Source: Hirundichthys speculiger
Taxonomy: Eukaryota > Chordata > Actinopteri > Beloniformes > Exocoetidae
Assembly: GCA_018398805.1 (NCBI GenBank)
Contig: JAGFBZ010002260.1
Span: 2,418,001 to 2,482,000 of the forward strand
DNA: 64,000 nt
Direction of reading: 5' to 3'
In this document: piece by piece, positions 27,501 to 41,200 of the stretch
Layout of the letters: every line of letters starts with the position of its first letter
Numbering within the stretch: the stretch's first letter is position 1
Notes under the pieces: model-generated
The model's database searches: none
Seen by the model: the letters and a program-made list of their open reading frames with translations, nothing else
Told to the model about the DNA's origin: nothing
Program-made: the position numbers and the translations under genes

Positions 27501-30500
27501 TCACCACCTGGTGGTGGGTTGGCTCAGATGGTGGGGGAGGATGCCGGTCAGACCTGGCAGGCCCAAACGTGTTGTGAGGGTCTGCTGGGAACGTCTGGCA
27601 GAGTCTCCTGTCAGAAGGAGCTTTAACTCACACCTCCGGCGGAACTTTGATCATGTTCCGAGGGAGGCAGGGGACATTGAGTCCGAGTGTGCTATGTTCC
27701 GGGCCTCTATTGTTGAGGCGGCCGACTGGAGCTGTGGCCGTAAGGTCGTCGGTGCCTGTCGTGGCGGCAATCCCAGAACTCGTTGGTGGACACCAGCAGT
27801 GAGGAATGCCGTCAAGCTGAAGAAGGAGTCCTATAAGGCCTTTTTGGCATGTGGGACTCTGGAGGCAGCTGACAGGTATCGGCAGGCTAAGCGGGACGCG
27901 GCTTTGGCGGTTGCTGAGGCAAAAACTCGGACATGGGAGGAGTTTGGAGAGGCCATGGAGAACGACTTCCGAACGGCTTCGAAGAGATTCTGGTCCACCA
28001 TCCGGCGTCTCAGGAGGGGGAAGCAGTGCTCCATCAACACTGTATACAGTGGGGATGGGGAGCTGTTGACCTCGACTCGGGACGTTGTGGACCGGTGGGG
28101 GGAATACTTCGAAGACCTCCTCAATCCCGCCGACACGTCTTCCAATGAGGAAGCAGAGTCTGGGGACTCAGGGGTGGACTCTCCTATCTCTGGGGCTGAG
28201 GTTGCCGAGGTGGTTAAAAAGCTCCTCGGTGGCAGGGCCCCGGGTGTGGATGAGATCCGCCCGGAGTTCCTCAAGGCTCTGGATGCTGAGGGGCTGTCTT
28301 GGTGACACGCCTCTGCAGCATCGCGTGGACGTCGGGGACAGTACCGCTGGATTGGCAGACTGGGGGTGTGGTCCCCCTCTTTAAAAGGGGGACCGGAGGG
28401 TGTGTTCCAACTACAGGGGGATCACACTCCTCAGCCTCCCTGGGAAGGTCTATTCAGGGGTCCTGGAGAGGAGGGTCCGTCGGATAGTCGAATCTCGGAT
28501 TGAGGAGGAGCAGTGTGGTTTTCGTCCCGGCCGTGGAACGGTGGACCAGCTCTACACCCTCTTCAGGGTCTTGGAGGGGGCATGGGAGTTTCGCCCAACC
28601 AGTCTACATGTGTTTTGTGGACTTGGAGAAGGCGTTCGACCGTGTTCCCCGGGGATTCCTGTGGGGGGTGCTTCGGGAGTATGGGGTGCCGGACTCCCTT
28701 ATACGGGCTGTCCGGTCCCTGTACGACCGGTGCCAGAGTTTGGTCCGCATTGCCGGCAGTAAGTTGGATTCGTTTCCAGTGAGGGTTGGACTCCGCCAAG
28801 GCTGCCCTTTGTCACCGATTCTGTTCATTATTTTTATGGACAGAATTTCTAGGCGCAGTCGAGGTGTCGAGGGGATCCGGTTCAGTGGCCTCAGGATTGG
28901 GTCTCTGCTATTTGCAGATGATGTGGTTCTGTTGGCTTCATCGAGCCGTGATCTACAACTCTCGCTGGAGCGATTCGCAGCTGGTTGTGAAGCGGCTGGG
29001 ATGAGAATCAGCACCTCCAAATCCAAATCCAAAACCATGGTCCTCAGCCGGAAAAGGGTGGAGTGCCCTCTCCGGGTTGGGGATGAGGTCCTTCCCCAAG
29101 TGGAGGAGTTTAAGTATCTCGGGATCTTGTTCACGAGTGAGGGAAGGATGGAGCGGGAGATCGACAGACGGATCGGTGCGGCATCTGCAGTGATGCGGGT
29201 GCTGCGCCGGTCTGTTGTGGTGAAGAGGGAGCTGAGTCGGAAGGCGAAGCTCTCGATTTACTGGTCGATCTACGTTCCCACCCTCACCTATGGTCATGAG
29301 CTTTGGGTAGTGACCGAAAGAACAAGATCGCGGATACAAGCGGCTGAAATGAGCTTCCTTCGCAGGGTGGCCGGGCTCTCCCTTAGAGATAGGGTGAGAA
29401 GCTCGGTCATCCGGGAGGGGCTCAGAGTAGGACCGCTGCTCCTCCGCATCGAGAGGAGCCAGATGAGGTGGCTCGGGCATCTGGTTAGGATGCCTCCTGG
29501 ACGCCTCCCTGGTGAGGTGTTCCGGGCACGGCCCACTGGGAGGAGACCCCGGGGAAGACCCAGGACACGCTGGAGGGACTATGTCTCTCGGCTGGCCTGG
29601 GAACGCCTTGGGATCCCCCCAGAGGAGCTGGAAGAAGTGGCCGGGGAGAGGGGGGTCTGGGCTTCCTTACTCCGGCTGATGCCCCCGCGACCCGACCTCG
29701 GATAAGCGGAAGAAGACGGTACGGTACGGTATAAAAGTTTTACCCATTTTTTTATATGTAATTTTCTTAATTATAAAACAAAATGTATTTTTAAATTACA
29801 TGAAATCTAGCTCAATCAAACTATAACGCATGAGTTTTTTAATGGCTGATTATGCAAGCTGACTGTGCTGTAAATTGACATTTGACTAATTAGACTGAAT
29901 AAAACACTGAATGTTTTTACCGTTAATGGCACAAACGGCATGTCATCACCCAGAAAAGTACTAATGTGTGTGGTGAGCTGGTGAGACAAGTCTCAAACAC
30001 AAATGGTGCTTCGCTCATTTCATTATCAACATTCAGTGCTGCTGACCTGCGCTTGAATGTACGCCGGACAACTGGCTAATATTCACCAAAGTACATGATA
30101 CAGATGTTGTGAAGCCACATGCTTTCGATCTACTTTAATTATACTCCATGAACTTGAAATACTGGCATGCATGAGAAACAGACAGACGGTGAAACTGCTC
30201 TTTTTGAAGAGCCATCTCCTCCCTCTCAGTCTTCTGACCTCTTCTCCTCCCTCTTATCCGCTACTGTCAGCTGCTCCTCACTTTTTTCTTTCCCTCTCTG
30301 GCCTGAACGTTCTCCCCAGATACGATTCAATGCACTGCTGATCTTACATATGAATTTACTGTCTTCAAGAACATTATTTGCATCAAAAAGGAAAATAAAA
30401 CATGATAAAGTTACTAATGGCAACCCAACGCACTGCAACCTAAATTATTAGTGGTTTTCCCCAACCAGCCACATTATCCCCTTGCAGGCACACACTGCTT

Positions 30501-33500
30501 TTTATTAACTCAAATGTCATTATTTGTCTAAATGAGACCTCTGGGGCCTTATCTTAACATTCTGCATCGGCAATCTTTCCAAGTCAGATCGAGTAACATA
30601 TAGCCATCACTTTCAGCTGATCACGAGTCTGAACTGCTGCAGAGACCTCAGGTAGGTCCGCACGTACACAGTGGTGTGAAGGTAGCTTCTGAGCAGCTCT
30701 TTGGAAGAATTTTTTACAAAAAAAAAAATACTGACAGTGCTTAAAGTTTCCTTTTTTTTTTGCATCAGAGAGAAATGGAAGAGCAATAACTGCTTTAAAG
30801 CATTTGAGCTGCACCTGCAGCTTCTGCTCTCTATCTGATTTGACAGTATTCTAATATTTTCAGCGACTGTACTCCTCTCTAATGCTGTTTTCTTTAACAC
30901 AATGCAGTTTTCTTTTGCTTGTGGAGCAGCTTGTCATAGAGTGGTGATTGTTGACAGGTTATACTCAGCTAAATAAAATTTCTAGCACCTGTGTCCCACC
31001 TGTTTAAAAAGCTTCAATACATAAAAAGTGACGTTTGCCATTGCTTTCAGTTGTCAGTTAGCATGATAATATAAACTGTTATGGGGATATGTTATACTGT
31101 TGTAGGAGAGCTGTGACTTTATGCACACCTTTTTAATCTACCTCACTTGTCCATAATTGTGTATTGTTGCGTTCTCTCTCTCTCTCTTTGTCATGTTTTA
31201 CTGACATTATTGAATAAAGAGAAGCATTCATGAAAAAGTGGCCAACAGCTACATCCCATCTCTTTCACAGATTAATGAAGCCATTAATGTTCTGCATTCA
31301 CTGTCTGGAAAAAGCTAATCTCAATAAACCACCTGCCCAACATTATTTAGATCCACCTCGTCGGATGAAACAGCTCGGACCCATTGAGGCATGATCACAG
31401 ATCTTCTGGGGATATCCTGTCGTTGCCTGGCAACCGGGCATTGGCGGCAGATCCTTTGGGTCAGGAGGGTTGCGAAGTGAGACCTCCGTTGACCTGGTTC
31501 ATCCTGCAGATGCTCAATTGGATTGGGATCCGGGGAGTTTGGAAGCCAAGTCCACACTTTGGGGTTTTGTCATGATCCTCAAGCCATTTGAGGAGTTTTT
31601 CTGGCAGTGCAAACAGTTCAACTGAGGTTCCAGTGCTGCTTGATTATAATTATTATAATCTACCGAGTCATTTTGTTACAATTCCAACACACATTTATGA
31701 TGGCAAGATATCCAAAAGGTCTGCAAACTGGTCAATATTGCGACAATCCATTAGGACTCACCTTTTAGGAAATAATACATAAAGCACAGAGCAACAATGG
31801 ACTGGAAAGCCCTTCATGAGTTTTATTTCTGGCCACTGAGCAAATTTAACTGTGTGTATAGTATTCATTTACAATTCAGTTCTGATATTCAATAAGGCCT
31901 TAAGCAAACATTTTGTCGGTTGTGCCTTCTGCATAGACAATGACGCTTTTGAGAGGTGAGAGCAAACAAAACAACAGACTTGCAGCTGGACTGTTAAACA
32001 ATGAGCTCCATCCTGCTATAAAGCCTCCATCGTCAAAATTAATTGCCGATTTGGTTGATCGCTCCCTGCCGTCATTCGATATATACTTATTCTAAAAACT
32101 GCTGACTCCAGATGCTCTAAATGGACCTGACTGAATAGGGGCTGGGTGTCATGACCCATGAATATTATCAGATCTCCGCTGAAGGAGGAGAAAATAGGAA
32201 ACTAAAAAGTCTTATTTCACTTCAAGTATACAATTACTTTTACATGTCAGCAGCACCAACAACCACAAAAGCTAAACAAACATGTTTAAGATTGATTGAC
32301 AGATAAAGGTCAGAGTTTTTCCCTTGTTTTCTGTCCCAGTTCCTCCCACTTACAGGGTCTTTAATGCCTTCTGACATGTAGTAAAGTCTGCAAACGCTGA
32401 GAGATGAAAGGCGGTGACAAGTGGGCTTCGGTTCGATGTTCAGTTGTTTTGTTGCTCTGCTGTTTTTCTTACTTGCCCTGATTCTCCTCAGAAATGCTAA
32501 TGAAGGGATTTGAAAGTGGGTTTGGCAGCAAACAGAAACATTAGCATAACAATAGCAGTCATTAGAAACGCGCACCCAATTACTGGGTTTTTCTCTGCAA
32601 TAGCGTGCAGTCATGACCTTACAAAGTTCAGTTCGCTGTGATGACTTATGACTTAGTGCTTAAAAAAAAAAAAGGAAGGAAGGACATTTCAATGAAAGGT
32701 ACTTTTCAAAACACACAGAGAGAAAGACAGTCATTTACACACGCACACAAAACACAGCTTAGGGATATCATACTATAATTAATACCTCAAACATTGTCAG
32801 TGTAGCAACAATCCATTTCATGTATTGGTGAAAATGTGCACTGAGCTTAATTATGCTTTCACAACACGATTTTGAACCTAAAACATGGCTGAGTAGAACA
32901 AATGGCCAGTGGCTCAGTTTTGTCTGGCCTTCGTGCCTCTTGAGCCACTAAACAGGAGATTGTGGTTTTTTTTTTTTTGCTTTTGCCTTCGTGCTCAGCA
33001 AACTTTACCTCATCACTTCTGAAGCTCGTGTGTTTGTGCCTCAGATGCAGGAAGAATTTGATGAATGCATATTTACCAGAACTGCTAACGTCTGGGATGC
33101 TTCGCACCCTAACGACAGCGCAGACCCGGGATGCGCTAACTTTACTCGGCAGAACTTGCACTTGACCTCGTTTCTGTTTGTTTTCTAAGGAGTTCCACTC
33201 AACTTTTTTGAAAGCTGTGGTTTTTGACTTTGCATGCTTATTTTACTTGTGCTCCATTAACATCTAAACTTGCAGTGCCAAACAAAATGCACTGGAACCA
33301 AGAACTGAAGCATTTTTATAATGTTGTCCCATGGCAGCTGGAAAACATTACCACCTCCTTGTGCTAATAATTACTAAAAGGTGCCAGCTAAAACAAAACA
33401 GTCAAGATAACAATCACTAGAACTATTTCATTACTTAATGTTTAATGACTCTTTTAAATGGTAATAAAATAAAATTGCCCATTCTTACAACTAAATAAGT

Positions 33501-36500
33501 AAAACTGAATTGCTCATCTCACATCAATGTAGATTTATAACAAATGACACTAATTCATGAGCATATGCAACTTTGCAGTTATATTTGCAACCACCCACGC
33601 GCATTAACGCATTTACACTTTCACCAGGTAACGAGTAAACAGTATAAGTGAAATACTGTCTCTGTGGTTGGGTCACAAAAAGGTGAGGTGACAGCAGCAG
33701 CCTCCACAGAGAGGCACTGCGAATGTGTGCGTGCACTGTTTGTCAGCGCGTCGCTGAGAGCGAGAGTTGACAATTGTGCGTTTCCTTGAAGAGGAGAAGA
33801 GCGGGGCTTTTCTCTCTGAGAGTCTTAAGTGTGTCCAGCTGACGGTGTCATTGTGCTCGAGTGCCAATAGGAGCCTGGTAATTATCAGCACTATTCAGAT
33901 GGCAAACACGCAGACTGTACACACACGCACACACACAGAACCAAAGCTTAGCCTCGATACAAAAAAAAAAAAACAGCAAAACATCAATCACATATTACCA
34001 GAAAAAGCCTAATCACACTTGAGACACGAAGACAGCTAACAATATAGTATGCAAATGTGAACCTTTCAGATTTGAAGCTCACCGTTAATGAAAAGCAAAC
34101 CGCATACTGAGACCTTGCTACTCTGGGAAGAGAGAGAAAATTCTGCCTCTTTGTGGGGAGAAATACATCCCAGAGGAGGCAAGAGGAGGGTCAAATGCTA
34201 AACAACTCAGCATACGATCCAGTGGAACCAAATGGAACCAATTATAGTCGTTGCTTATTCTACCCACATAGAAGAGCGCTGTCATTCACTTCAATTTTAC
34301 CTGTGACTTGTATTCTGTTAGTGGAAAAAAAAAAAAAGTCCAGTGCACTTCAAACTTAACCATTATGGGCCTTTTACTTTTATTTGCACTCTCCTGCTGA
34401 CTTACAGAATAAAGGATAAAGCCATCATCTGCCTGAAAAAAACTCTCTCTTTGATGAGCAGCAGAAGAACCACTCGATCAAATGTAGTTGCATTAAACTC
34501 AGACTGAAGTGCAGCACTTATTGCTTTTGAGAGTTTGAAACTTTAACCTCATCTGCTGATCAGCTTGAAAGCCAAACCACAGTGTTAACACGCACGACTG
34601 TGACGAGGCTCGTCAAATGTAAAAACACTTAGGGAAAAACGAAAATAAGAGAGCTTTGGCTGAAATGTTGTCAACATTAGCCCCTCATTTCTAAAACGCT
34701 ATCCATCTTGAATTAATATGCTTTTACACTTAAAAGCTGGCACCGTCGTCCTAATTGCATAAATGGCCATCATCAGTCGTGTGATGATTCTCTTACTCTT
34801 GTAGGAACTTTGCTCTCAGTTGTCTGAGGGAATCCAAAGTCCATCACTTCATCCATTAGTTCGTACACCGTCACGAAGTTGTCACGAATGCTCTCCTCCT
34901 CAAGCTCCTTAAAGTATTCCTTAAAGACCTAGAGACATGCAGACATATTAGATAATTAAGCTACTGACTGCACTGAAGACACAATAACTAAGTAACACAT
35001 TGTTTTCAAAGGGACTCTGTATTTCCTGTTTGCTGTCAAAAAGGAGACACAGATGGAAGGTAGTGTGTTACACTTTATCTCGTTTGGTTGATTAGTCACA
35101 ACTGTGGCTTGGTGCTACTAAAAATGCTAAGTTAGAATACACAGAGGTTTCTCTTAAAAGGTGCATAGACAGAACACTTTTTGAACTTGCAGAGACCCTC
35201 TGGCCCGCTGGTTGCTCTCAGACTTTGGAGAGAGGCTGCTGTCTTTTTCATCACTATGTCATTAACTCATGGAAAAGCACTCATAACAGGATAAAAAAAA
35301 AAGGAATAAAAAAAAAAAACAACTTTTCAAAACAGGAGAACATTTGGCGCTCATATTTTTTTTTCTCAAAAGATCAAAAAAAAAAAGTCGATAAGCAAGG
35401 TTGTCTTATGTTCGGGTCAATACAGTGAACATAAAATATGGTAGAGAAGAAGTGAATGCACTCAAATAAACCTGAAAATATCAAAAGAACTTTTCTCATG
35501 TTTTAGTTAAACTTCAAAGATCTGAACTTTGCTGTCAAACATCAAACTCACCTGTACTATTTTATAAAGGAAGGAGTACACGAGGGCAGCGTTGGCATTC
35601 TTCTTCGTCATCGCCACCACTGGAGCAAGAACTGTTAAGAAAATTTACATCTACAAGTGACAGGAAATGAAACGGTCTTCAGAAATCTCACATACACGTT
35701 TTATCCTTTAAAGCAGGTGTGGGATGAATCCATCCCACAACAAGCTCCCAGAATGCATCAGATTCTATAGTAATTAAGGACCTGACCCCAGAAAGGTATC
35801 CTGGCTCAGTTTTATACTGCAGTGCACCGAGAATAACAATTACACCCAAGTGCAATATGATGCTGAATTAATAATGTGCGGGGACGTAAGACTGTATTAT
35901 CTCGAAATGGAAAAAGAGAGATTTACTGCACAGTGTGACAGTGTGAGGATGTCACTATGTGTGATATAAAAGGCACAGAGAAGCTCAGAAATGCCTGCTA
36001 TTACTTGAAGCACAGGACTTCCTACGCAACTGCTCTGGGAAGAAGAAATCACATCATCTAGAATGAAACAAGTCAGCTGTGTTTCTGTATGGTTAGAACA
36101 AAAACCTGCAGCCACACGGCCCTTTCACGGATCAGTTTGACACCACTAATCTAGACTTGTGAATACCTGACTGACAGAAGGGCTGTCTTTTTGAGGTAGA
36201 ACACAAGATTGTCAATTAGTCTTCGAAACTCTATGTTGTAGGTCGTCGCAGCGTCTACAGTGAAAGGTTCCTATATAGAGACACAACAAAGGGCGGCATT
36301 CAGAAACAATATTCTCTTTGGATACAGTAAAGGTTGCTGTGTTTGATCCACAAGAAGTGCGATGAGCCGTGGCTGACCAGAGGCGTCATCTCAGCGTCTT
36401 CCTCCCTCTTCATCAGGATGGGCATGAAGTGGTCAATCTCATTCATGTCCATGTTCCCCATGTAGTTACGGCAAATCAGAACCTAAAACGAAAACAAAAG

Positions 36501-38192
36501 GGCACATAAAACACTGAGGCAGAGGACAATATTAGAGCGGAACCGCTCAGTCGTGAAAGATTTATAGCTCTCGGCTACGATACCAAACCTGAGCTCCCAC
36601 TTACACATTCTTCAAGAACCGCTGGCAGACACACACACATAAAAAACACCTCACCAAGCTTATATACCAAAGAGATGTGCAAACTGTGTTTCAAGCTTGG
36701 ACATCTTTTTGTAGCTTTAATGGACTGATGGCTATCTCATCATGAATGATGAATGACCAGCTTCCCAACATGAAAGAAGAATCAGATCAGCCTGGGAAGG
36801 TTCAGAAGATGATCTTATACAAAATTCTTATAAACCACGCCGTGCCGAGCTCTCATGGAAATTACATGCTAAAAAGTCAACACGTGATGACCCAGAGCCC
36901 TAATGGTAACAAACCCCCACTGTGAAGTCTAAAACACCCCTGTTTCATAGCTGGGCTGCGTGTTGCACATCTTTCCTTCTTAGCAAACAAAAAAAAAAAA
37001 ATATTATTAAAATTTCTGAACGTAAAAATGAGAGATATACAGGTGAAAAATAATAATAAAAAAAAACTTGGCATACTTGTTAGTCAGGGAGTCCAGCACA
37101 GGACCTGTAATTTTATTGCGGCTACATAAAATAATTAAATCCTTAAGACGAATGGCTTTGAGTTTTCTAATGTAGCAGTTTCTTTTTGTTCAATACTTCA
37201 GTTTGTGAAGGCACACCAGGAAGGTTAATTGAATTTCTATCCCCAGATGGACTTTAAGTTTGCAAATTAAACAATGTACATACTAATGAGATGGTTACTT
37301 AGTTTTCCATGAAGTCAGCAAACTAAATAAAACAGTTTTTAGGAATGTTTTAAAATAAGTAGCAACCTCTTTATAATGTATAAGGTGATAAGGGCTTGGT
37401 AATTATGCTAGGACATGTCTACGTATACATATATATATATATATATACATATATATATTAGGGCTGTCAAAGTTAACGCGTTAACGCGTGATTAACGCAA
37501 AATAATTTTAACGCAACTAATTTTTTTAACGCGCGTTAACGCGACACAGCCTGGCCGTGTACAATAGTAAAGAGGAGAGTAGGTTTAATGAGCCTCGGGT
37601 CCGCCGTAGTTGTAGTCCTGTAGTCCTCCGTAGTCCTGTCAAAACAGGAAGTCATGCACTGACGTCGATGTCCATGCCGCAGACAGACAGACGTAAACAA
37701 ACTATTAGCAGTAGTTGGATACAAATAATAAATGGATACAAAAGATACTATTTTGCATCACCGCTGCATCACCGCTCTCATTAGCCGTCAAGTGACCGGA
37801 CTCCGGTGGTAACTAAATTCACATCGACAGCAAACACAAACAACATTTATCTTGTGGAGTTAGCCATCAGGCAAGGTTTTGAAGCTGAACTTACCATTCA
37901 AAATAGTATCTTTTGTATCCATTTATTATTTGTATCCAACTACTGCTAATAGTTTGTTTACGTCTGTCTGTCTGCGGCATGGACATCGACGTCAGTGCAT
38001 GACTTCCTGTTTTGACAGGACTACGGAGGACTACAGGACTACAACTACGGCGGGCCCGAGGCTCATTAAACCTACTCTCCTCTTTACTATTGTACACGGC
38101 CAGGCTGTGTCGCGTTAACGCGCGTTAAAAAAATTAGTTGCGTTAAAATTATTTTGCGTTAATCACGCGTTAACGCGTTAACTTTGACAGCC

Positions 38193-38239
<47 letters not shown>

Positions 38240-41200
38240 ATATATATATACAGTCATGGAAAAAATTATTAGACCACCCTTGTTTTCTTCAGTTTCTTGT
38301 TCATTTTAATGCCTGGTAACAACTAAAGGTACATTTGTTTGGACAAACATAACGATAACCACAAATTGCTCATAAGAGATTTATTTAAGCTGATATCTTA
38401 CCATTTTCCATGGTTTTCTTGATTATAACCTAAATCACTTAAGTTTTTACATCAATAGCTATGGCGTTGTACTGCCAAAAACACTGCTTTTATGCATTCA
38501 GTGTTTTCTTTTCTGTCTGGTTTAGTCACATGATGACGTTTAGTGGTACCACGTATTAAAATGAACAAGAAAGTGAAGAAAAAATGGTGGCCTAATAATT
38601 TTTTCCATGACTGTATATATATATTTTTTTTTTTTGGTTGTTTTTTTTAAACACTACTGTCACTAGAGAACTTTATTTTTGAGTCTTTATCTTAGTGGAT
38701 CTACCAGAAAACTAAGTATAAAAGACTTTCATGAATCTCGCTCAACTCTAAAGCAGATTCATTGTTTAATGTTGTTTAAAACCAATATTTAAAACTTCTA
38801 TCAACTCCGGTGAATTTGATCCTCCTGAATAGAAATCATTCGCTTCAGACAATCACAAATGGCCAAAGATCCATTAATCTGTTGCAAGTAGTTTCGGTGG
38901 TTTCCACAGAACTAAGAATAAACGGTGAGCTGGAACATTTCTGTGACTGGTGCATCCTTAAAACTTTGATGCCATTTCACCGAAGGGAAAAAAAAAAAAG
39001 CTAGCTGATTTTGTGGAGCAAAGCCAGGTCAGTGGGCGGTTCAGGACACATTTGTGTTCAAACCTGTATTTAGAGCTTTCTGCTCGTAATCAGTCACCCA
39101 GCATGGGTGCTAGAACCAGTTCTGAACATGTTTGTGTCAGGACTGAGGAAAAGTGCAGCCGTGGAAACAGAGCATGGCACTCTGGCACGATTTGTGTGTT
39201 GTTGTATGGTTTTTACTCAAGGTATTTATTTGATGATTTATTTATTCGCCTTTCACTCAAAAGTTATCTGGGATAAGCTCCAGCAGATCCTCGCAATCTT
39301 GAAAAGGAAGAAGCCCGTATAGATGATGGATGGATGGGTGGGTTTATCTGTTCTTCTGCTTTCTGATGGATACCTTTAAAACTGGCAACAAAGGTTTTTC
39401 TGTGAAATCAATGCAAGGTTATTGTCCATATTTGACACGGGCAGCACGCTGGCTTGGTGGTCAGCGCTGTTGCCTCGCAGCAAAGAGGTTCCTGGTTTGA
39501 ACCTCGACAGGGGTCTTTCTGTGTGGAGTTTGCATGTTCTCCCCTTGGGGTGAGTATTGGCAAGGACCTAGCAATACAATATGTATCGTGATACTTGGCT
39601 CACGATACAATATTATCACGATAGCACAGTATGTATCGTGACATATTGCGATATTCTACCCAGTTAATATCAAAATTAAAAGTAGAGATGAAAAATCAAG
39701 TTGCTGTATATGTTCATCAGATGATATTTATCATCCAGAGGATAAATTGAGTCAAAACTATTTGCCTCAAAACAACCGATTTATTGTTTATTATTAGTGT
39801 TTTTGTAGATTTAAGTGAATGAATGAATTTTCCTTAAAAAAGGAGCTGAAAATCGATATTATATCTGGCGGCCGAAAATCGCGATATATCGCCAAATTGA
39901 TTTTTTTTTCACACCCCTATTCTCCCCATACTTGCGTGGGTTTCCTCCAGGTGCTCCAGCTTCCTCCCACAGTCCAAAGACATGCATGCCAGGTTAATTG
40001 ATGGTTCTAAATTGCCTGTAGGAGTTATTATGAGTGTACATGGTTGTTCATCTACATATGGACTGGCGACCTGTCCAGGATGTATCCCTGCCCTTCACCC
40101 AAAGAGAGCTGGGATAGACTCCAGCAGATCCCCATGAGCCTAGATAGGACTAAACAGGTATGGATAACGGATGGATGATGGATGGATGGATTTAACTTTT
40201 TCATCAATAAGACCACTGGACACTTGCTCATGTCACCGCAGTCCAACTTGGTTGAGCTCAAACCCAGAGAAGAATAAATTCGGCAAAACAATCATTTTCA
40301 ATGTAGAATGTTTTTTTTTTTTTTTTTGTTTTAATTCAAAGGATGGCAAAGAAATTCAATGTTTTTTTTCTTTAATCATCCATTTTGACATGATCTCCTC
40401 ATCCAAGGAGATGAACGGCATCAGAGTCCGTCTTAACACTTTTAACAGTTTGTCTTTCCATCCAGTTTAAAGCGTTCATGGGCATAACAATCTTGGCGTA
40501 ATTTAACCAATAGAAAGCACACAATTCCTAATTTTAACAGAGACACAGTTACACATGCACTCCCCAAGATGAGTCAGCACTCTTGCCAAACTCTGGAAAG
40601 AGATAAAAGCTTCCATGCTTGAGGGATTTGCATGACACCCTTGCACGCACACACAAACAAGCACACACACGCGCACACAATGCTTTCCTCCTTTTTTAAT
40701 AGAAGAGTCTGGTGCGCAGGGGTCACACGGGGGAAGCAACAAAGGAAGGAGGAAATAAGAAATAAAAAAAAAAGAACATTCCAGCAGAGTAAAGTAATCT
40801 GGGGAGAAAAGGGATGTGGACAGGCCACTGCTCAGGTACTGTGAGGAGAGGCGAAAACCACGGAGCGAACAGGTCAGAGGTCGCTGCACAGAGGGAATGA
40901 GATATAGATATTTTTGTATCAGCAAGAGATGCGATATTGAAGACCCCTGGAGAAAAGAAGAGGGAAAAGGTGGCCAGTGACTCACTTTGTAGTTCAAAAA
41001 CGAAATCTTAAAAGAAAAAGATAACCTTCAAAAAAAATCTTCTTCCAACTAGTCTGAACAGCAGGTTCCCTCTACAGCTGTTATTTGGTTTTTCTATGAA
41101 AGAATTTATGTGGAAACACCTCGGTGAAGCTAAAGAAGAAAAGATAAAGGGCTTTACTTGCACTGTAACAGCTAATGCAGGATAAATGCATTTACAGTAT

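Noticed and set aside
28604..29536. Long minus-strand open frames inside the LINE
   Set aside because: They are antisense shadows of the GC-rich Rex3 reverse transcriptase frame.
36159..36272. Extra coding exon of ap1m between exons 2 and 3
   Set aside because: Exons 2 and 3 already join in phase and match the full mu1 protein with no gap.
37536..38118. Mirror-image open frames on both strands in the palindrome
   Set aside because: They are the same arm sequence read twice; the symmetry, not selection, creates them.
40503..40997. 164-codon minus-strand open frame
   Set aside because: Its composition comes from CA and T-rich tracts (Val-Cys, Ser, Leu and Phe runs); there is no domain or splice context.
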